From Pseudoneurospora amorphoporcata (taxonomy: Eukaryota > Ascomycota > Sordariomycetes > Sordariales > Sordariaceae), in assembly GCA_033297205.1 (NCBI GenBank), contig MU859066.1, forward strand, positions 124,001 to 188,000: a stretch of DNA of 64,000 bases, given 5' to 3'. The notes beneath the pieces were generated by a model that did not search any database, was not told the DNA's origin, and worked only from the letters and a program-made list of their open reading frames with translations. Position numbers and translations under genes: made by a program. Positions 24,931 through 37,017 of the stretch are shown one piece after another. Each line of letters begins with the position of its first letter. Within the stretch, counting starts at the first letter, position 1.

Positions 24931-26584
24931 ATGCCCGACGACTCAGAAGATCTCCTTATTCCTCCAACACACGCTCGCTCGTTTTCACCAACACATACCG
25001 GCGCCTATACACGAACCGTGACGACGCCGATGGACGATCTACGACATACCCGGGGTGGCGGGCCCAAGAGGAAGAAAGGAGGATGGGTAGTGGTGGTCTC
25101 ATACGTCTTTGACTGGGTCATTATCGCTGTTGCCGCAGTCATTGGCTATGTTCTTGGGGCCAAAACCCCTAACAAGAGACCCTTTTCTCTTTACGATCCC
25201 ACCATCTCGTGTGTTAAATCAAGAGTTTTCCCTAATTTGATGGCTATGATGCTAAGACGTGCGATCCCTCTAGATTCCCCTTTACGGAACACGAAACCGT
25301 GCCCGCCTGGTTGGCAGCAGTCATCAGCGTGCTTGCTCCCATCTTTTTCATCGCCATCATCTCGCTGATATTTGTCCCCGGCGCCACTGTCCCGCGGGGC
25401 ACGCCTAAGGCCTTGATCTGGAAGCGAAAGCTATGGGAATTACATATTGGCTGGCTGGGGTTGGCTCTGTCGATAGCGTCAGCCTGGTTGCTCACGAATT
25501 GCATGAAGAACCTCTATGGAAAGCCGCGACCGGATCTTCTCTCGAGGTGCCAGCCCGATCTCGCCAATGTCGCCAAGTACATTGTTGGAGGTTATTCCAA
25601 TTCCAGCATGAACGGGCAGCTGGTCAGCGCTCAGATTTGCACGAGCACGGACAAGGCCAAGTTGGATGATGGGTTCAGGAGCTACCCCAGCGGTCACTCC
25701 AGCTCGGCAGCAGCTGGTGAGTACTGACATGCCAAAAGAAATGTTTGGTAGTTGTGTCCATGACTGACTGACTGATTTTTCCACCAGGTCTCATCTACCT
25801 CTCGCTCTTCATCGCCAGCAAGTTCGCCATCACGATTCCCTTCCTCGCCTCTGGCACGAACGTCGATGCCGCCTCTTTCTCCGCCTTCCCCTCTCGGACA
25901 CGCCATAACACCGCCATGGCCGCCATGGGCGGGCCCGAATCATACGAAATGACATCGCGTGGCCCCGCCGGCTCGGGAAGCGGGCGTACCTACACGGGCG
26001 GCAGCATCGGCGTAGCTGAGCAGAAACGTCTTGCGCGGCACACGCGCGCCGTGGCCGCCGTGCGCCGCCAGGCTGCCGCGCCGCCGCTCTACCTGCTGCT
26101 GATTTGCATCATCCCGTGGTTTGCGTCCATCTTCATTGCTAGCTCGCGCTGGTTCGACTTCCGCCACCACGGCTTCGACATCCTCTTCGGCTACATCATC
26201 GGCTTGATCTGCGCCTTTTTTGCCTTCCGCTACTACCACCTGCCTATTTCGCAAGGTGCTGGGTGGGCTTGGGGTCCGCGCAGCCGCGACAAGGCGTTCT
26301 GGGCGGGTGTGGGTAGTTACAGCTACTCGACTGATCATAACGTTGGCGAATACTATCGCGCGGGAGACGAGGAGGAGGCGCTGGGTCCTGACTCCTTGGA
26401 TCATGGGAGCGTTTATGGACGCCACGCGGTACATCGGGGCAATGGCACCGGTTTGGAAAGTAACGTGGGGCCGGACCAGCCTGGTATCACGGGGAGGAAA
26501 CCGCCGTCGCTTGATGTTGATGAACGAGAACACGTTGATACGGCGTATAGGGGTGTTCATGATAACCACGGCAGACATGAGTGA
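24931..26584 (+). CDS. PAP2-family lipid phosphate phosphatase (DPP1/LPP1-like)
   Basis: Exons 24931-25208, 25274-25716 and 25788-26584 (introns 65 and 71 nt) give 505 aa. The family dephosphorylates diacylglycerol pyrophosphate and phosphatidate in membranes. All three catalytic motifs are present: KX6RP at residues 171-179 (KNLYGKPRP), PSGH at 231-234, and SRX5HX3D at 360-371. Hydrophobic helices occur near 55-75, 105-125, 150-168, 240-262, 340-358 and 370-390. Between motifs 2 and 3 there is an unusually long hydrophilic insert (about residues 262-338) rich in Gly/Ser/Arg/Ala. The C-terminus (about 410-505) is a polar, disordered tail. The start was chosen at the first ATG giving a short polar N-terminus before helix 1. 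Converges on the CK2 beta gene. Confidence 0.92.
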
Positions 26585-27253
26585 GGAGTGGGACGTTTGC
26601 GGTGTCAGTTGGGCCGAGTTGAGCTGCATTTTCGGAAAGGACGACCTGGCCCGGGTGGCTAGACTTGATGACGAAATCGGGTTTCTGGAATCGGCGGTTA
26701 GTAAGTGGTTATGTAACAACAGTTACCTACCTTATACAGGGTTTGGGGACAGTCACATCTAAGTTGAGGAGGCGTTTTGCAGCACGGGAAATGAAGAGCC
26801 TATCTTTTCATATTTGGTTAGTCCTCAAGTGAATTTTCCATTGTGCACCATCGCTTTGCACATTTCCCTAGATATTTCTCTTTTTACAGACAGTCCACGC
26901 ATTGAAAAGAGTTCATGTAGCTATACATTATTTCTTCTTACCTCCTCAATCCCACGCCTGGATAGACGGCCTGGTCTTGCGAATTTCAATCCACTTTAAA
27001 ACCTCGAGAACTGAGTAATCCCAATATTCCCTCCTAGCGAGTATTGGTTTTGGAATGAGCGACCATTTCGGCACAGACGAGAAGCAATTCAAGAGGCTTC
27101 AGAGACAACCATATGGACTGAAGCAGAAACCAAATAGCTATACCAAGAACATAAAATACTCTCTATCAATGGCTCTTTCTCTCTCCCCTATTCACATCGT
27201 TTCCGAAGTCCGCTGTTGAGTAGTTGCCCCATGGGATGCAGAGACTGGGAAGG

Positions 27254-27306
<53 letters not shown>

Positions 27307-27639
27307 AAAGAAAAAGAGACATCCTGTACTCATACTTTGTTACTCAATACTGTATGGTATATGCATTCCACCACCCACTCGAAACATCCCGTCCCTCGCC
27401 TACTCCATCTCGTCATCAACATACACCATGTCAGCCAGTTCTTCATAATCACCTCCTAGCCTGAGAGGATTTCGCAGCCTTGCAGGCACAAACGTGACAG
27501 CTCTGCCAAGTTCCAGCCAGTGGGCTGGATCACCATGCGGCTCAACTTTGTGATTAGCTTCATCGGGCGCACTCATTGTGGCTTCCGAGTTCCAATACTC
27601 TTCACCAACCCCACCACGTCCAGTATCAGCAAGCCTTCT
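26585..27639. other. convergent intergenic region with a long poly(A) tract
   Basis: A spacer between converging 3' ends. The main landmark is an A tract from about 27254 to 27315, interrupted by single G residues at 27294 and 27310. No gene or RNA is recognised. Confidence 0.5.
27254..27315. repeat. poly(A) homopolymer tract
   Basis: About 40 uninterrupted A residues (27254-27293), then two shorter A runs split by single Gs. Its length in the true genome is uncertain because such tracts are error-prone in sequencing. No target-site duplication was noticed around it. Confidence 0.8.
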
Positions 27640-28695
27640 CTAATGGACGCCTTCACCACCGGCGGCAACGCCTCCCGTCGCCGCTCCTGCGCCTAGCGCT
27701 CCTACCGCTGCCGTGGCCGCATGTTGCTGCTGGCCCCCTCCCTCAACCTCTTCCATAGCAGCCAGCTCCTCCTCGTCATCCTCCTCCTCTTCCTCATCAA
27801 GCTCAGCCTCGTCCTCGGCATCCTTAAATCCGCTTTCGACCTCGAGCTTCCTCAGCCGCCTGCGCATCTCGTCCCGCTGGCCGTTCTGCCAGCGCACCAG
27901 GGCCGCGGCGGCGTGCACCTTAAAGCCGTAGCAGCGCGGGATGTAGCGCTCGACGCTCTTAGCGGGCACCAGGGTCGGGTACACCTGGAAGAAGATGTTG
28001 TGGAACGAGGTGCCGAAGTAGGCGCCGTCGATGGCGGCGTGGCGCGACGACTTGGGGTTATAAATGTCCTCGCACCGCGCGCAGTAGAGCTTGACGGGCT
28101 TGGAGTTGGGCACGTCCGAGAGGCCCATGGGTAGGAGCGGGTGCGAGGAACACATGACGCGCGGGCACTTGCCGAAGTCGGCTTTTTTGTACTTTTCGAA
28201 CTGGATTGAGTAGGTTTTGTTAGTCACGGATAGGAAACGCTAGATGTGGAAATGGGAAAGGGAATGAGGTTACGACTCACCATCTTCTGAAGGCCCCGGG
28301 TTGTGACAATGTATCGAGCATGAACGAGACCGTACAGATGCCGAGCAGACTTCTCTATTGTTTCCCGCATGTCATCGTCGCAGTCGAGATCGAAGACATC
28401 GGTGATGAGGTCGAGAGCATATTGGTAGTACTGGACCTCGGTGTTGAGACCGGTCAAGTTGAACCTATCGGTGATGTAGTCCTCGTCGATTTCGCAAAAG
28501 TATTCATTGCCTCGCGAGGAGATGAACTATTGCAGGTAGACGCGCAACAAATGTTAGCATGACAGTTGGGAACTTTTGGATATAGTAAACGATAACAGCA
28601 ACAATTGCTAGAAGAGGAAAAAAAAAAAAAAAAAGTACCCAGTCGCGCCAATAGCTGGCATAGTCACTCTCAGACTCGCTCACAAAGTCGTCCAT
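27640..28695 (-). CDS. ckb1: casein kinase II regulatory subunit beta (CKB1)
   Basis: Minus-strand exons 28695-28639, 28526-28281 and 28200-27640 (introns 112 and 80 nt) give 287 aa. CK2 beta dimerises and assembles the tetrameric kinase; in Neurospora CK2 also acts on the circadian clock protein FRQ. The N-terminus MDDFVSESESDYASYWRDW carries the CK2 autophosphorylation-type acidic serine motif. An acidic loop (DLDCDDDMRE) lies in the middle. The four zinc ligands are C113, C118, C141 and C144, with spacing identical to the known CK2 beta zinc finger. The C-terminal extension has a long Glu/Asp run (about 223-250), then a Gln/His/Ala/Gly-rich end. An in-frame ATG 15 nt upstream (28710) is an alternative start; the shorter form matches the family. 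Intron 1 has a T16 run just inside the donor. Confidence 0.95.
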
Positions 28696-29709
28696 GGCTG
28701 GCGACACCAAGTCTATGCTCGGCGCATAAAACGAAGGGAGAAGAAGAGTGGTGGGAGGGAAGTGCGGGCGCGAACGACCGTCGGCTGGCGCTCCGAGTTA
28801 ACGAGGCCAAAATTCCGGGTGCCGGAGTGGGGTACGGCGTTTGAAACTTTTGTTAGACCAAACTGGGAGAGCGCCGGGCCGTAGATGGGGAGTGGGAGGT
28901 CCGGATCGGATGAGATTGCGCTGGTACAAGGCACAATGACGACAAGATGTTGGAGGCAGAAGAGGATTGTGATGCTTTTTGCGACGGTTTGACGACGGGA
29001 GTTCAGGTGGAATGGGGTTCAAAGCCGGCCGCCGTGCAGGGCAGTGCAGGTGGGGGGTCTGGACTCTGGCGCCAAACAAGCTGACAGAGGTAACAGGGGA
29101 CTCTTTTGGTGGGGGGGTTCATCGCCGTTGCAGTGGTCTCCACAGTGGAGGGCAGATTGTAGGGCCCCTGCTCCTTTATCAGCAGTCCCTACCTCTACCT
29201 ACCTCTAAGGTACGGTAGGTATCGTCGGCCGCCAGTCAGCCCAACGACACAGCGTACCTTAGGAAATTCCATTGTAAAGAAGTACTTGAACGTACCTATA
29301 CAATTGGGAAGCATCTGTTCCATCCCGTCACTCTTCCTTTGTTGGGCGCCATGACGGTCACTGATAGAGTTTGTGCCTGGTTTGAGTAAATATAAGGTAT
29401 ATGCTTGGAAAAAGGGAATCTCAATCGGCTGTGATTATAGCTGTTCTAAATTATCTTGAAACCTCACGGCCTCGATAAAGTCTGTGTTGTCCTACTGTCT
29501 GTGTCTTCTCGTGAGACAGATCGTGTCTCTTCGTCTCGCGCTCAGGACCGTTGTACCATAAACTCAGATTCTTGTAGGAGGATCTTGAGCGCCTCAGCCA
29601 TGGATATCCAATAATCCCCAAAAGATTAAAAAATTTAAAAAAATTTAAACTTTCGGCTTTCCAACTCCCATGAACCCAGCTTTCGTAAAGCCACGCCCAC
29701 CAGCCTTCG
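28696..29709. other. intergenic region (CK2 beta promoter / RIC1 3' end)
   Basis: A 1-kb spacer between two minus-strand genes. It contains a cluster of CTACCTA/TAGGTA words near 29190-29300 and an A/T-rich patch near 29625-29650. No gene is recognised. Confidence 0.5.
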
Positions 29710-32700
29710 TTACTGATTAGCACTGACAACGCTGCCGGCGTCGCTGATTGTTCGCCTGTCAGCATCCCAGTCACTACCTGTGATCCCTTTGGAAGTCAAC
29801 GAGCTGGTGCTGGAAGCACCGTTCACGCCGCCGCCCTGAGGAACTCCAAGCATCGTGCCCAGCCCGCTGCCAACGCTGCCATGACCATCCTCCAACTCAC
29901 TTTCCTGCTTCACTCGTAGCTTTGCCAGCTCCATTGCTTCACGCAACGTGTCTCCCGTTTCATCGAGCGCGGCCAAAAACCGTGCCAATTCTTTGCAGAG
30001 CTCCCAGTCGCCCTCGCGCATTGCTCTGCTTAGGAGACGCACGCTCTGCTCACTTGCTGTCGCGAGTTCGTCAAAGGTGTGGAGGATGAGCAAGTAGCCG
30101 CCAGCAGTCTTAAGGCTGCCACGCTGTAAACTCTCCTCAAACAGCTCTTGAGGTGGAGGGAGATAGGCAAACAGAGTACGCCAGGAACGCACTTCCGTCT
30201 TGCGGGTACACTGCACTACAACGTCCAAGTACTGCTTGAACGATGAGAGGAGTGACAGCACACGTGGGAGGATAGCATGTTCTGGAGCGGGTGGAGGATG
30301 GGCATCAACCTCTTCGTCCAGGACGTGATGCAGAAGAATTTCCAGTCCATGCCCAAAGTACTCGAGGTGTTCATATTGCTGAGCCAATCGCAACGCCTCA
30401 ACCGGTCTGTTATTACTGAGGTAGAACCGTAGTATATCTGGTAGAAAGAGGTGTGTCTATTGGTGTTAGCAGGATATCGCTCAACTTGTGAAGCGATATC
30501 TGGGGGCTTACCCGGATTGAGAAACGGAAGAAGGAGAAGCTGAAATCACGGCGTTGGATGAGGTCGGACTCGACGCCAAGTACTATAGCTTTGCTGAGAA
30601 GAGCGGATAGGGGATAGAAGTCGATAGGGATGGACGTCATGGGTGGAAGCTCTCTCGTGGCTTCTCCAGAGATGGCCCGCAAAACTGGCTCGACATCCGC
30701 CCAGGCCTTGATTTCATTACCGTCAAAAATCCAGAGCGAATTGCGTAAACTGTCATCCGCCGCAGCCGTAAAGATCTGTTTTTCGTGCTGCGTTAGGACG
30801 CTACCCGTAAATGGCTGGTCCCTCATGCTAACGTAGAATTCGAGGTTGTTCGCAATGACGCGCATGTCGTATTTGAGGCCGCCTTCATTATACGAGGGTC
30901 GAAGGAGGACCAGCTTGCCATCTACCAAGAATAACACAGAGGCATGAGCCACGTCTTGGGATGGGTCTCCGTCTAATAGTTGGCTCTCGGGCAAAACCCA
31001 GCTCAGACCCCGAACTCTTGCGGGCGATCGGATAATGCCATGGAAAGCAATGTGGCCAACTTCCACCAGCCTGACGGTGCCACCGAATGGCGCAAAAATG
31101 AAATGGTAGAGGAGGTTGTCGTAAGTATAAACCAGCAGGGAGTCTTCGCCAGAGGGAGTAATCAGGACAATGGGTGCTGACATCTCCTGAGTGTGTAGCA
31201 CATTCGAGCTATCGAGTGATGCCTCCCGCGAGTAGAGACGCAGTTCGAAGCTCTTATTAGCCTCGACGGCAGCAACCAGAATATTCTGGTACCAGCACAT
31301 GCCACCCTTTACGTGGAACGCATTCTCCGCGTCCGCATTGGCAAACGTCTTCCAGCGACCGCTGTTAACGCTATAGTGAGCCAAACCTCTTCTGCCAGCC
31401 ACCGCAACGTATCTACCATCGCTGGAGATGGCGGTACACCTGATTGGCCAATTATTCATCAGATAGCTTGCTGGTATCCTAGCTGTATGCCACAGCCCAG
31501 GTTCGGCCGAGATAGATGTAAGGTCCGGTAGGTCGTATCCCCTATAGACCATGACGCTGGAATTGCTCTGAAGCACGGTTCGGAAGAGATTCGCAGAGTT
31601 GTAGCAGCCGGTTACTGCGCTTCGTGCCATCTCTAGCAGCCATATTGATTCATGGGCTCGGCCTACTAGCAGCAATTCACAGCCGCCTCCGATCCAGGCT
31701 GCGTCGAGGACTCCAGATATCCATTCTTCCCCGGCTGTACTAGCAACGGAATGATCGGCCCCAAAACTGTTACTCAGCGGCTTGCCGTACACACTCCATG
31801 TTGCCCATCCCTTTTCGTAGCCAGCAAAAAGGCAATAGCCATCGGGAGAGTAGCTAAGAGTTGTAAGTCTGCCACAGGTGTTGGTTGAAGCAGGAAGGTT
31901 GTGGACGTGAGAAGGTGGAATGTTTCCGGAATAATCTCTTGCCGAAAACACGCGAATGTTGCCATCTGCACAGCCCACAGCAATGAGAGAGAAGACGGCA
32001 TTGACGACGCAACTTATGGCTTGTTCACTGGGTGTTTGGGGTGTGTAAAAGCAATAGCCTTTGAAAAGCTTCTTTGAGTCGGCCAGCTGGTTCGTGGCGG
32101 GATCCTGTTGGCTGCCGGCGATGCGCTGGACGGCGTACGCTTTGCCGTCGCTGGTCACCCATGTGGACAAGTTCATGCGCCTGTCATGTGTCATCTCGCG
32201 AACCATGACCATCTTGTCGACCCAGCCCATGCGGCTCAATAGCTCTGTCGTTGTTTGATTTCCGGAACTATCTGGGGTCCATCGGATGCATTGGACGGCC
32301 GCAGGTTTCCGCGTAGCCACCACCAACTCGTCGTCCAAAGCCAAGGCGCTCTCAATGCCGGCGTCAACTTTGATTACCATGCGGAAACGAACGCTGACGT
32401 CCCTAACTCCCGATCCCTCGCCGGGACCCCAGAGTATTTGATCGGGGGCTATCGCTCCCGGGCCCCCCGCATGGGTCTGCCGCCGTTTCTGAACATTGGT
32501 GTGACTTGAAAAATGGGGTTTGTAGACTCGAGAATCGGCATCGGTAGCCAGAGAGTAGGTGATCAGATAGCCCAAGCTGGTGCGCACGACAAATATGGCG
32601 GCGTCCGGACGCAGCATCAAGCTAGTGTTGGTACCGTAGGATCTTAGCGACGCTTCGGATCGAACTACAACAGCGAGAACTACCGTTGGCTGACATATCT

Positions 32701-33151
32701 GTCAGCAAGGTGGAAAGCCAACGGAAGGAGAAGCGCATTATAGTGATGAGTATACCTTTGTCTGCCAGATGGTCATCGAGGTTGAAGTGATGACGGCGAA
32801 CAGGTGGCCAGCTCTAGCAACCCGGAGAGCCAGTATCGGTTCCCTGGGCGGAGCATTGGACTGGGAGGGTTCTGGCGGAGGTGGCGATGGTGGTTCAGAC
32901 TGCCCGTCATCGTAATAGTCCTGCTCGACGGACTTGATGGCTGGTGTGAAGGGTGTCACCGGAGTGATCGGCGTAGGGGGGACACTCGAGGAATCGTAGC
33001 CGTCGGCGGCGGCACCTGGGGACAACAGAGAGTCCCGGGTAGGTCTTTGGTCGGGGGTTGGTATCCCATCGTGAGAGTAGAGGTGAGGGTGGGATGGCGG
33101 GCAGCTGGCGCTTGTCGCATATATCCGGGGAGTTCCAATGGGCCAGTACAT
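29710..33151 (-). CDS. ric1: RIC1, subunit of the Rab6/Ypt6 guanine-nucleotide exchange factor
   Basis: Minus-strand exons 33151-32756, 32689-30512 and 30456-29710 (introns 66 and 55 nt) give 1106 aa. With RGP1, RIC1 activates the Golgi GTPase Ypt6/Rab6 for endosome-to-Golgi traffic. The start MYWPIGTPRIYA is the characteristic RIC1 N-terminus. It is followed by a Pro/Ser/Thr-rich insert (about residues 20-100), then beta-propeller-type repeats to about residue 750. The conserved RIC1 C-terminal helical domain spans about 800-1040, including THLFLPDILRFYLSNNRPVEAL directly after intron 2 and SFKQYLDVVVQCTRKTEVRSW. The tail is Gly/Ser-rich. Splicing both introns restores conserved sequence (QTK/PTVVLAVVVRSEAS and FSIR/THLFLPD). 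The promoter is shared with TEX1. Confidence 0.92.
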
Positions 33152-33751
33152 GGCTTTCTGAAGCCGATGCCTTTCACGGCGGCCTCATGCGCATCAACAG
33201 CCTCGGTGCTTGTTGTCGATCGTAGAGTCAAATCATATCGAGCATGGAATGGCACGCTGGGCGGGACGTGTGCTCGTGGGCTCCGAGTCCCGTAGTGGTG
33301 GTGGTGGTGGTGGTGGTGGTGGTGGTGTGCCGAGTTGAGGTTGTCGGGATGGATGGTGTTGTTCTGGTGGACGTAAGTTGTTGGGACGGGGCGTTCCGTG
33401 AACAGGGGAGCAATACCTTAGGTGTTCCACTTAGTGTAAGCGGCGGCTATAGGCGCCGCGCTACTAGTGTCGGTTGATGGCCCCAGGTGTCAGATGTACC
33501 TTGCGTTAGTGCACAGACAACAAGCCGCGATGCAATCCATCATGGACCTAACGACTCGACAAACAACAAAGCATCTCAACTTCCTCAACATCCCGTCCAT
33601 CCATCCAGGCATGCCCCTCTTATGGTACACCTTTCTCGCTGTCCTTTAAGGCCATTGTTCTCAGTCGTCCACACCGACCGCGGCACACACCATTTTCTCC
33701 GATTTGCTTGCTACTCAGCGTGACTTGAAGACAGACGGACAAGACGAAGGC
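33152..33751. other. divergent promoter region (RIC1 / TEX1)
   Basis: A 600-bp spacer between divergent genes containing a GGT microsatellite (33294-33330). Open frames through the microsatellite encode poly-Val or poly-Thr and are not genes. Confidence 0.6.
33294..33330. repeat. (GGT)n trinucleotide microsatellite
   Basis: About twelve consecutive GTG/GGT units lie in the RIC1-TEX1 divergent promoter, roughly 150 bp upstream of the RIC1 start on the minus strand, where it reads as (ACC)n. Confidence 0.85.
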
Positions 33752-35018
33752 ATGGCACCCCTCCTACGCCCCAGATATAGCTTGCCCAAGGAGAAGTTCT
33801 CGGCGTACTTTGGACCTTTGAAGAGCCAGTCCTACAACGACACCACCTCTGGACCTCGGGGCGGTGGTGGAAGCCATCACAGGTACTTCGCCTATCTTCA
33901 TTACACCTCGTCCATGTCTTGGTGTCTTCACTGCTAACAGCGGTTACTTCCTAGTCTAAGCACAATAGCCTGGAACCCATTGGGAACGCTTATTGCCACT
34001 GGTGCTGTTGACAAGACACTTCGCGTCTGGAATCCCGAGAAGCCTAATGTCAGGTTCTCAACCGAACTCAAAGGCCATGCTGCCCCGATTGAAAAAGTCG
34101 CCTTCAACCCCGTCAAGGATGCAGAGCTTTGCAGCGTCAGCAGCGATGGCGCTCTCAAGATCTGGGACGTGAGGACCAAGGCATGTGTCAGCGAGGTCAA
34201 GGTTTCTGGACACGCCACGTCCCTGGCCTGGGCACCTGATGGATCCTCTTTACTCGTTGGTAGCAAGGTAGGTGTTTTGAAAGTTCCCAGAAAAAGTCTA
34301 CAGGCTAACCATTGTTCAGAATGGCGATTTGTTCCATATCCTGCCCTCTCAGTCTTCCATCGTATCGACCCACCATCAACCGGTCGGTACAAACCAGATG
34401 GCCTTCTGTTGGAGTGGTGACAAGGTGTTTCTGCCCACCAGCGAAGGAAGGATTCGCATTTTGTCCTACCCCGACTTTGAACCTGTCCTGCATGTTAATC
34501 ACGCCGTCCCAGACGGCGAGTCAACCGAGTTCACGCTCAAAGGCCATACAGCATCGTGCCTAACGGCTGAGCTCTCTCCCACAGGAAAATACCTGGCAAC
34601 GGGAGGCGCTGATTCCATCATTGCCTTGTTTGATACCAAAGACTGGCTTTGCCAGCGGACAGTAACCCGCATGGTTGGGCCCGTCAAGAGCATAAGTACC
34701 TTGGCCAGTTTGCTCACCCGAGTTGTTCTCGTTGCTAACCACATCCACAGGCTTCACATTTGATGGTAGTTATGTGGTCGGTGGCTGCGAAGAAGGTAAT
34801 TTAGCTACTCTTTGGCCATCCACTCGTGATTGAGAATGCTAACTCGCTCGATAGGTGGTAGCTTGGAAGTTACTCACACCGAGACGGGCGAGCCTGTCCA
34901 CACCTTCAAGACAGCCGGCGCTTGTGAGGCAGTGGTATGGGCACCTACTAGATACTGCCTTGCTTACAGTGATCTAGGCGTACTCCGCATCATCGGCGTG
35001 GACACGGATAGGAAATGA
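33752..35018 (+). CDS. tex1: THO complex subunit TEX1/THOC3 (WD40 protein)
   Basis: Exons 33752-33882, 33955-34267, 34320-34695, 34751-34795 and 34855-35018 (introns 72, 52, 55 and 59 nt) give 342 aa. TEX1/THOC3 is a beta-propeller subunit of the THO/TREX complex, which couples transcription to mRNA export. WD repeats are visible in order: LSTIAWNPLGTLIATGAVDKTLRVW, IEKVAFNPVKDAELCSVSSDGALKIWD, ATSLAWAPDGSSLLVGSKNGD, and LTAELSPTGKYLATGGADSIIALFD. THOC3-specific phrases such as RILSYPDFEPV and a terminal EAVVWAPTRYCLAYSD are also present. The fourth exon is only 45 nt. Each splice restores the propeller frame; unspliced frames stop quickly. About 40 polar residues precede the propeller. Confidence 0.93.
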
Positions 35019-37017
35019 TCAGGTCTCTACAGAGCGTTATGGTCCACAAGTTTTCCGGCGCTTAACAGTAATACGAGCGTGCTATGGGCGCCGTGCAGCA
35101 GCAAAAGACCAAAAGTTGTCCCCGACGCTGCTTTGTCGAATTGACCACATCAATAACATACAGCTGATGGACTATGGCATACCCCACGCACGTAACGAGA
35201 GAGGTCAATGGGTGCCCAACAACGGAATCCAGCCTATCTCGGCGAAGTTTATCCAAAAGAGGCTTTGTTGGGAGACATACCGCAATAGGCAGTCAGTTAC
35301 AGCGAGGTTCTTCCTGCCAAGCGGGAGCCGCAATGGAAAACCACCGGGCCGCCAAAATTCAATGATGGAAAAGTCAAGGCGGTTCCGTCCAGTGGAAACA
35401 GGGAGATATGCATATGGGTGCCGGTTGACACCTATCAAGGCAGGGGAGAACAGAGACCGGTCCCCAGATCTACGCCCTAGCTGTAAACCCACTAGGTTTT
35501 GGTGAGTTTCGTGATTCAGGTAGCTAAAGAATCATCGTTTCCCTGGCTTTGACTTTCTGTTTTCTCAAGCGATTGTGAATTATTCCAGTGTCTTTAAGAG
35601 AAAGCTTACAGAGTCCTCCGAGGTTATAGGTAACAGAAAGGGTAAGCCGCAGCGGATCCAAGTCCCGGATTTCGACACATAAGGGGGGAACTCCGTCGAA
35701 CTGGATTGGACAAGAGTTATTAATAATCTAACCACAGCAGGGATGATCGGACTGGGTACGCAATGCGCTAATATCAGGGCTTCTGGGGGTCAAGTACACA
35801 ATTCCAGCGAAGCACGCCTTCAAGCTACACGCGACGAGCGTCACTCACATACAATATCTTCGAGTTTTGTATAGTTTTGGAGAACTATTGGATGATCTTG
35901 TCTGTGAGTATTCTTCAAGCACAAAACCATTGCCATCAACAGTAGCAGAGCCTCAACGTTCTACCCTTTGGCCCGCTGTTAAGGGACCAAACCCGACTTC
36001 CCGATGTAAACCAGCCTAAACAGGAAGTGCCAGTGACCAGCTGAGCCACTTCCATGCCTTGTACGACACTCTATGAGAATCACGCTGACCTTGGCAACGG
36101 CATGCCGACGAGATGACCACAGACTACTTCATAGTAGGTAGTATCTAGTAGCCAAAGGTACATACCAGCTGGACATGGCTTCGGGGACTGATGTTAACGT
36201 ATTGCCAAGCTTCTAGGTCCCGTTCCCTAACAGCCATCCAGATTTTAGTATATAGACAGGGTAGCAGTTTAGGTACCCATTCACATCAGCCAGAGCGTTC
36301 CAGAGGTCCACCAGATGAGGTATTCTCTACAAGGGAACGGGACGTACCCCGAATAGTACCTCTATCTGGCTCTGGATTGGCCTTGGCGTGCCTGGGTCTA
36401 GGCGGCCTAGGAGGTTACGCTCCCTCATGGTCAACGGCCGCCGCGGCCAACCATCCACTCAAACGACGGAACGTTTGGTTTGTGAGTCGATCGGTGGGGA
36501 AACTTCCTTCCTCTGTCGAACCAACATTCACAAGCCGCTTCGACTACCTTATCAACCCGGACAAACGATAGGTAGCCTCGAGGTAGCTACCCAAGGTAGG
36601 TAAGCTTCTCGTACTCCAGACCCTAATGCCTGCCCTTTCAACCCACATCAGATCAGCCGTCCACTTGCCGACCTATCTTCGTCTGCTTACTTATACCCAT
36701 AGCTCCGACACCATCCCGCCCAGAGGCAGGACTATTGAGTGTCACCGTAAGCTCTATACCTCAGAAAGTGGTTCAAAGACAGCAGCAACAGTATCAGTCG
36801 TTCGATTGACCTGAACATTCAAACTTCGAACTCCGGCTTGCCTCGATTCTCACCATTGCGTATTCGTCTGGCTGCCTGGGCAGAAGCAGGTGCACTTGCT
36901 GTACATCTTCCGCAGTCAGCAATGAGTTCCCCTTAACCGTCGAACATAACGTTAAGAAATTCGCTGCTCTTAGGACGACCCAAGTTCTTTGTTCGCCTCA
37001 TATCACGTAATTTCGAC
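35019..37017. other. intergenic region
   Basis: 2 kb between two plus-strand genes with no supported ORF. It has several TAGGTA/TACCTA words (36128-36250 and 36570-36605). The final 250 nt are probably promoter and leader of the transcription-factor gene. Confidence 0.5.

Noticed and set aside
33228..33477. ORFs with poly-Val or poly-Thr runs
   Set aside because: They are translations of the GGT microsatellite.
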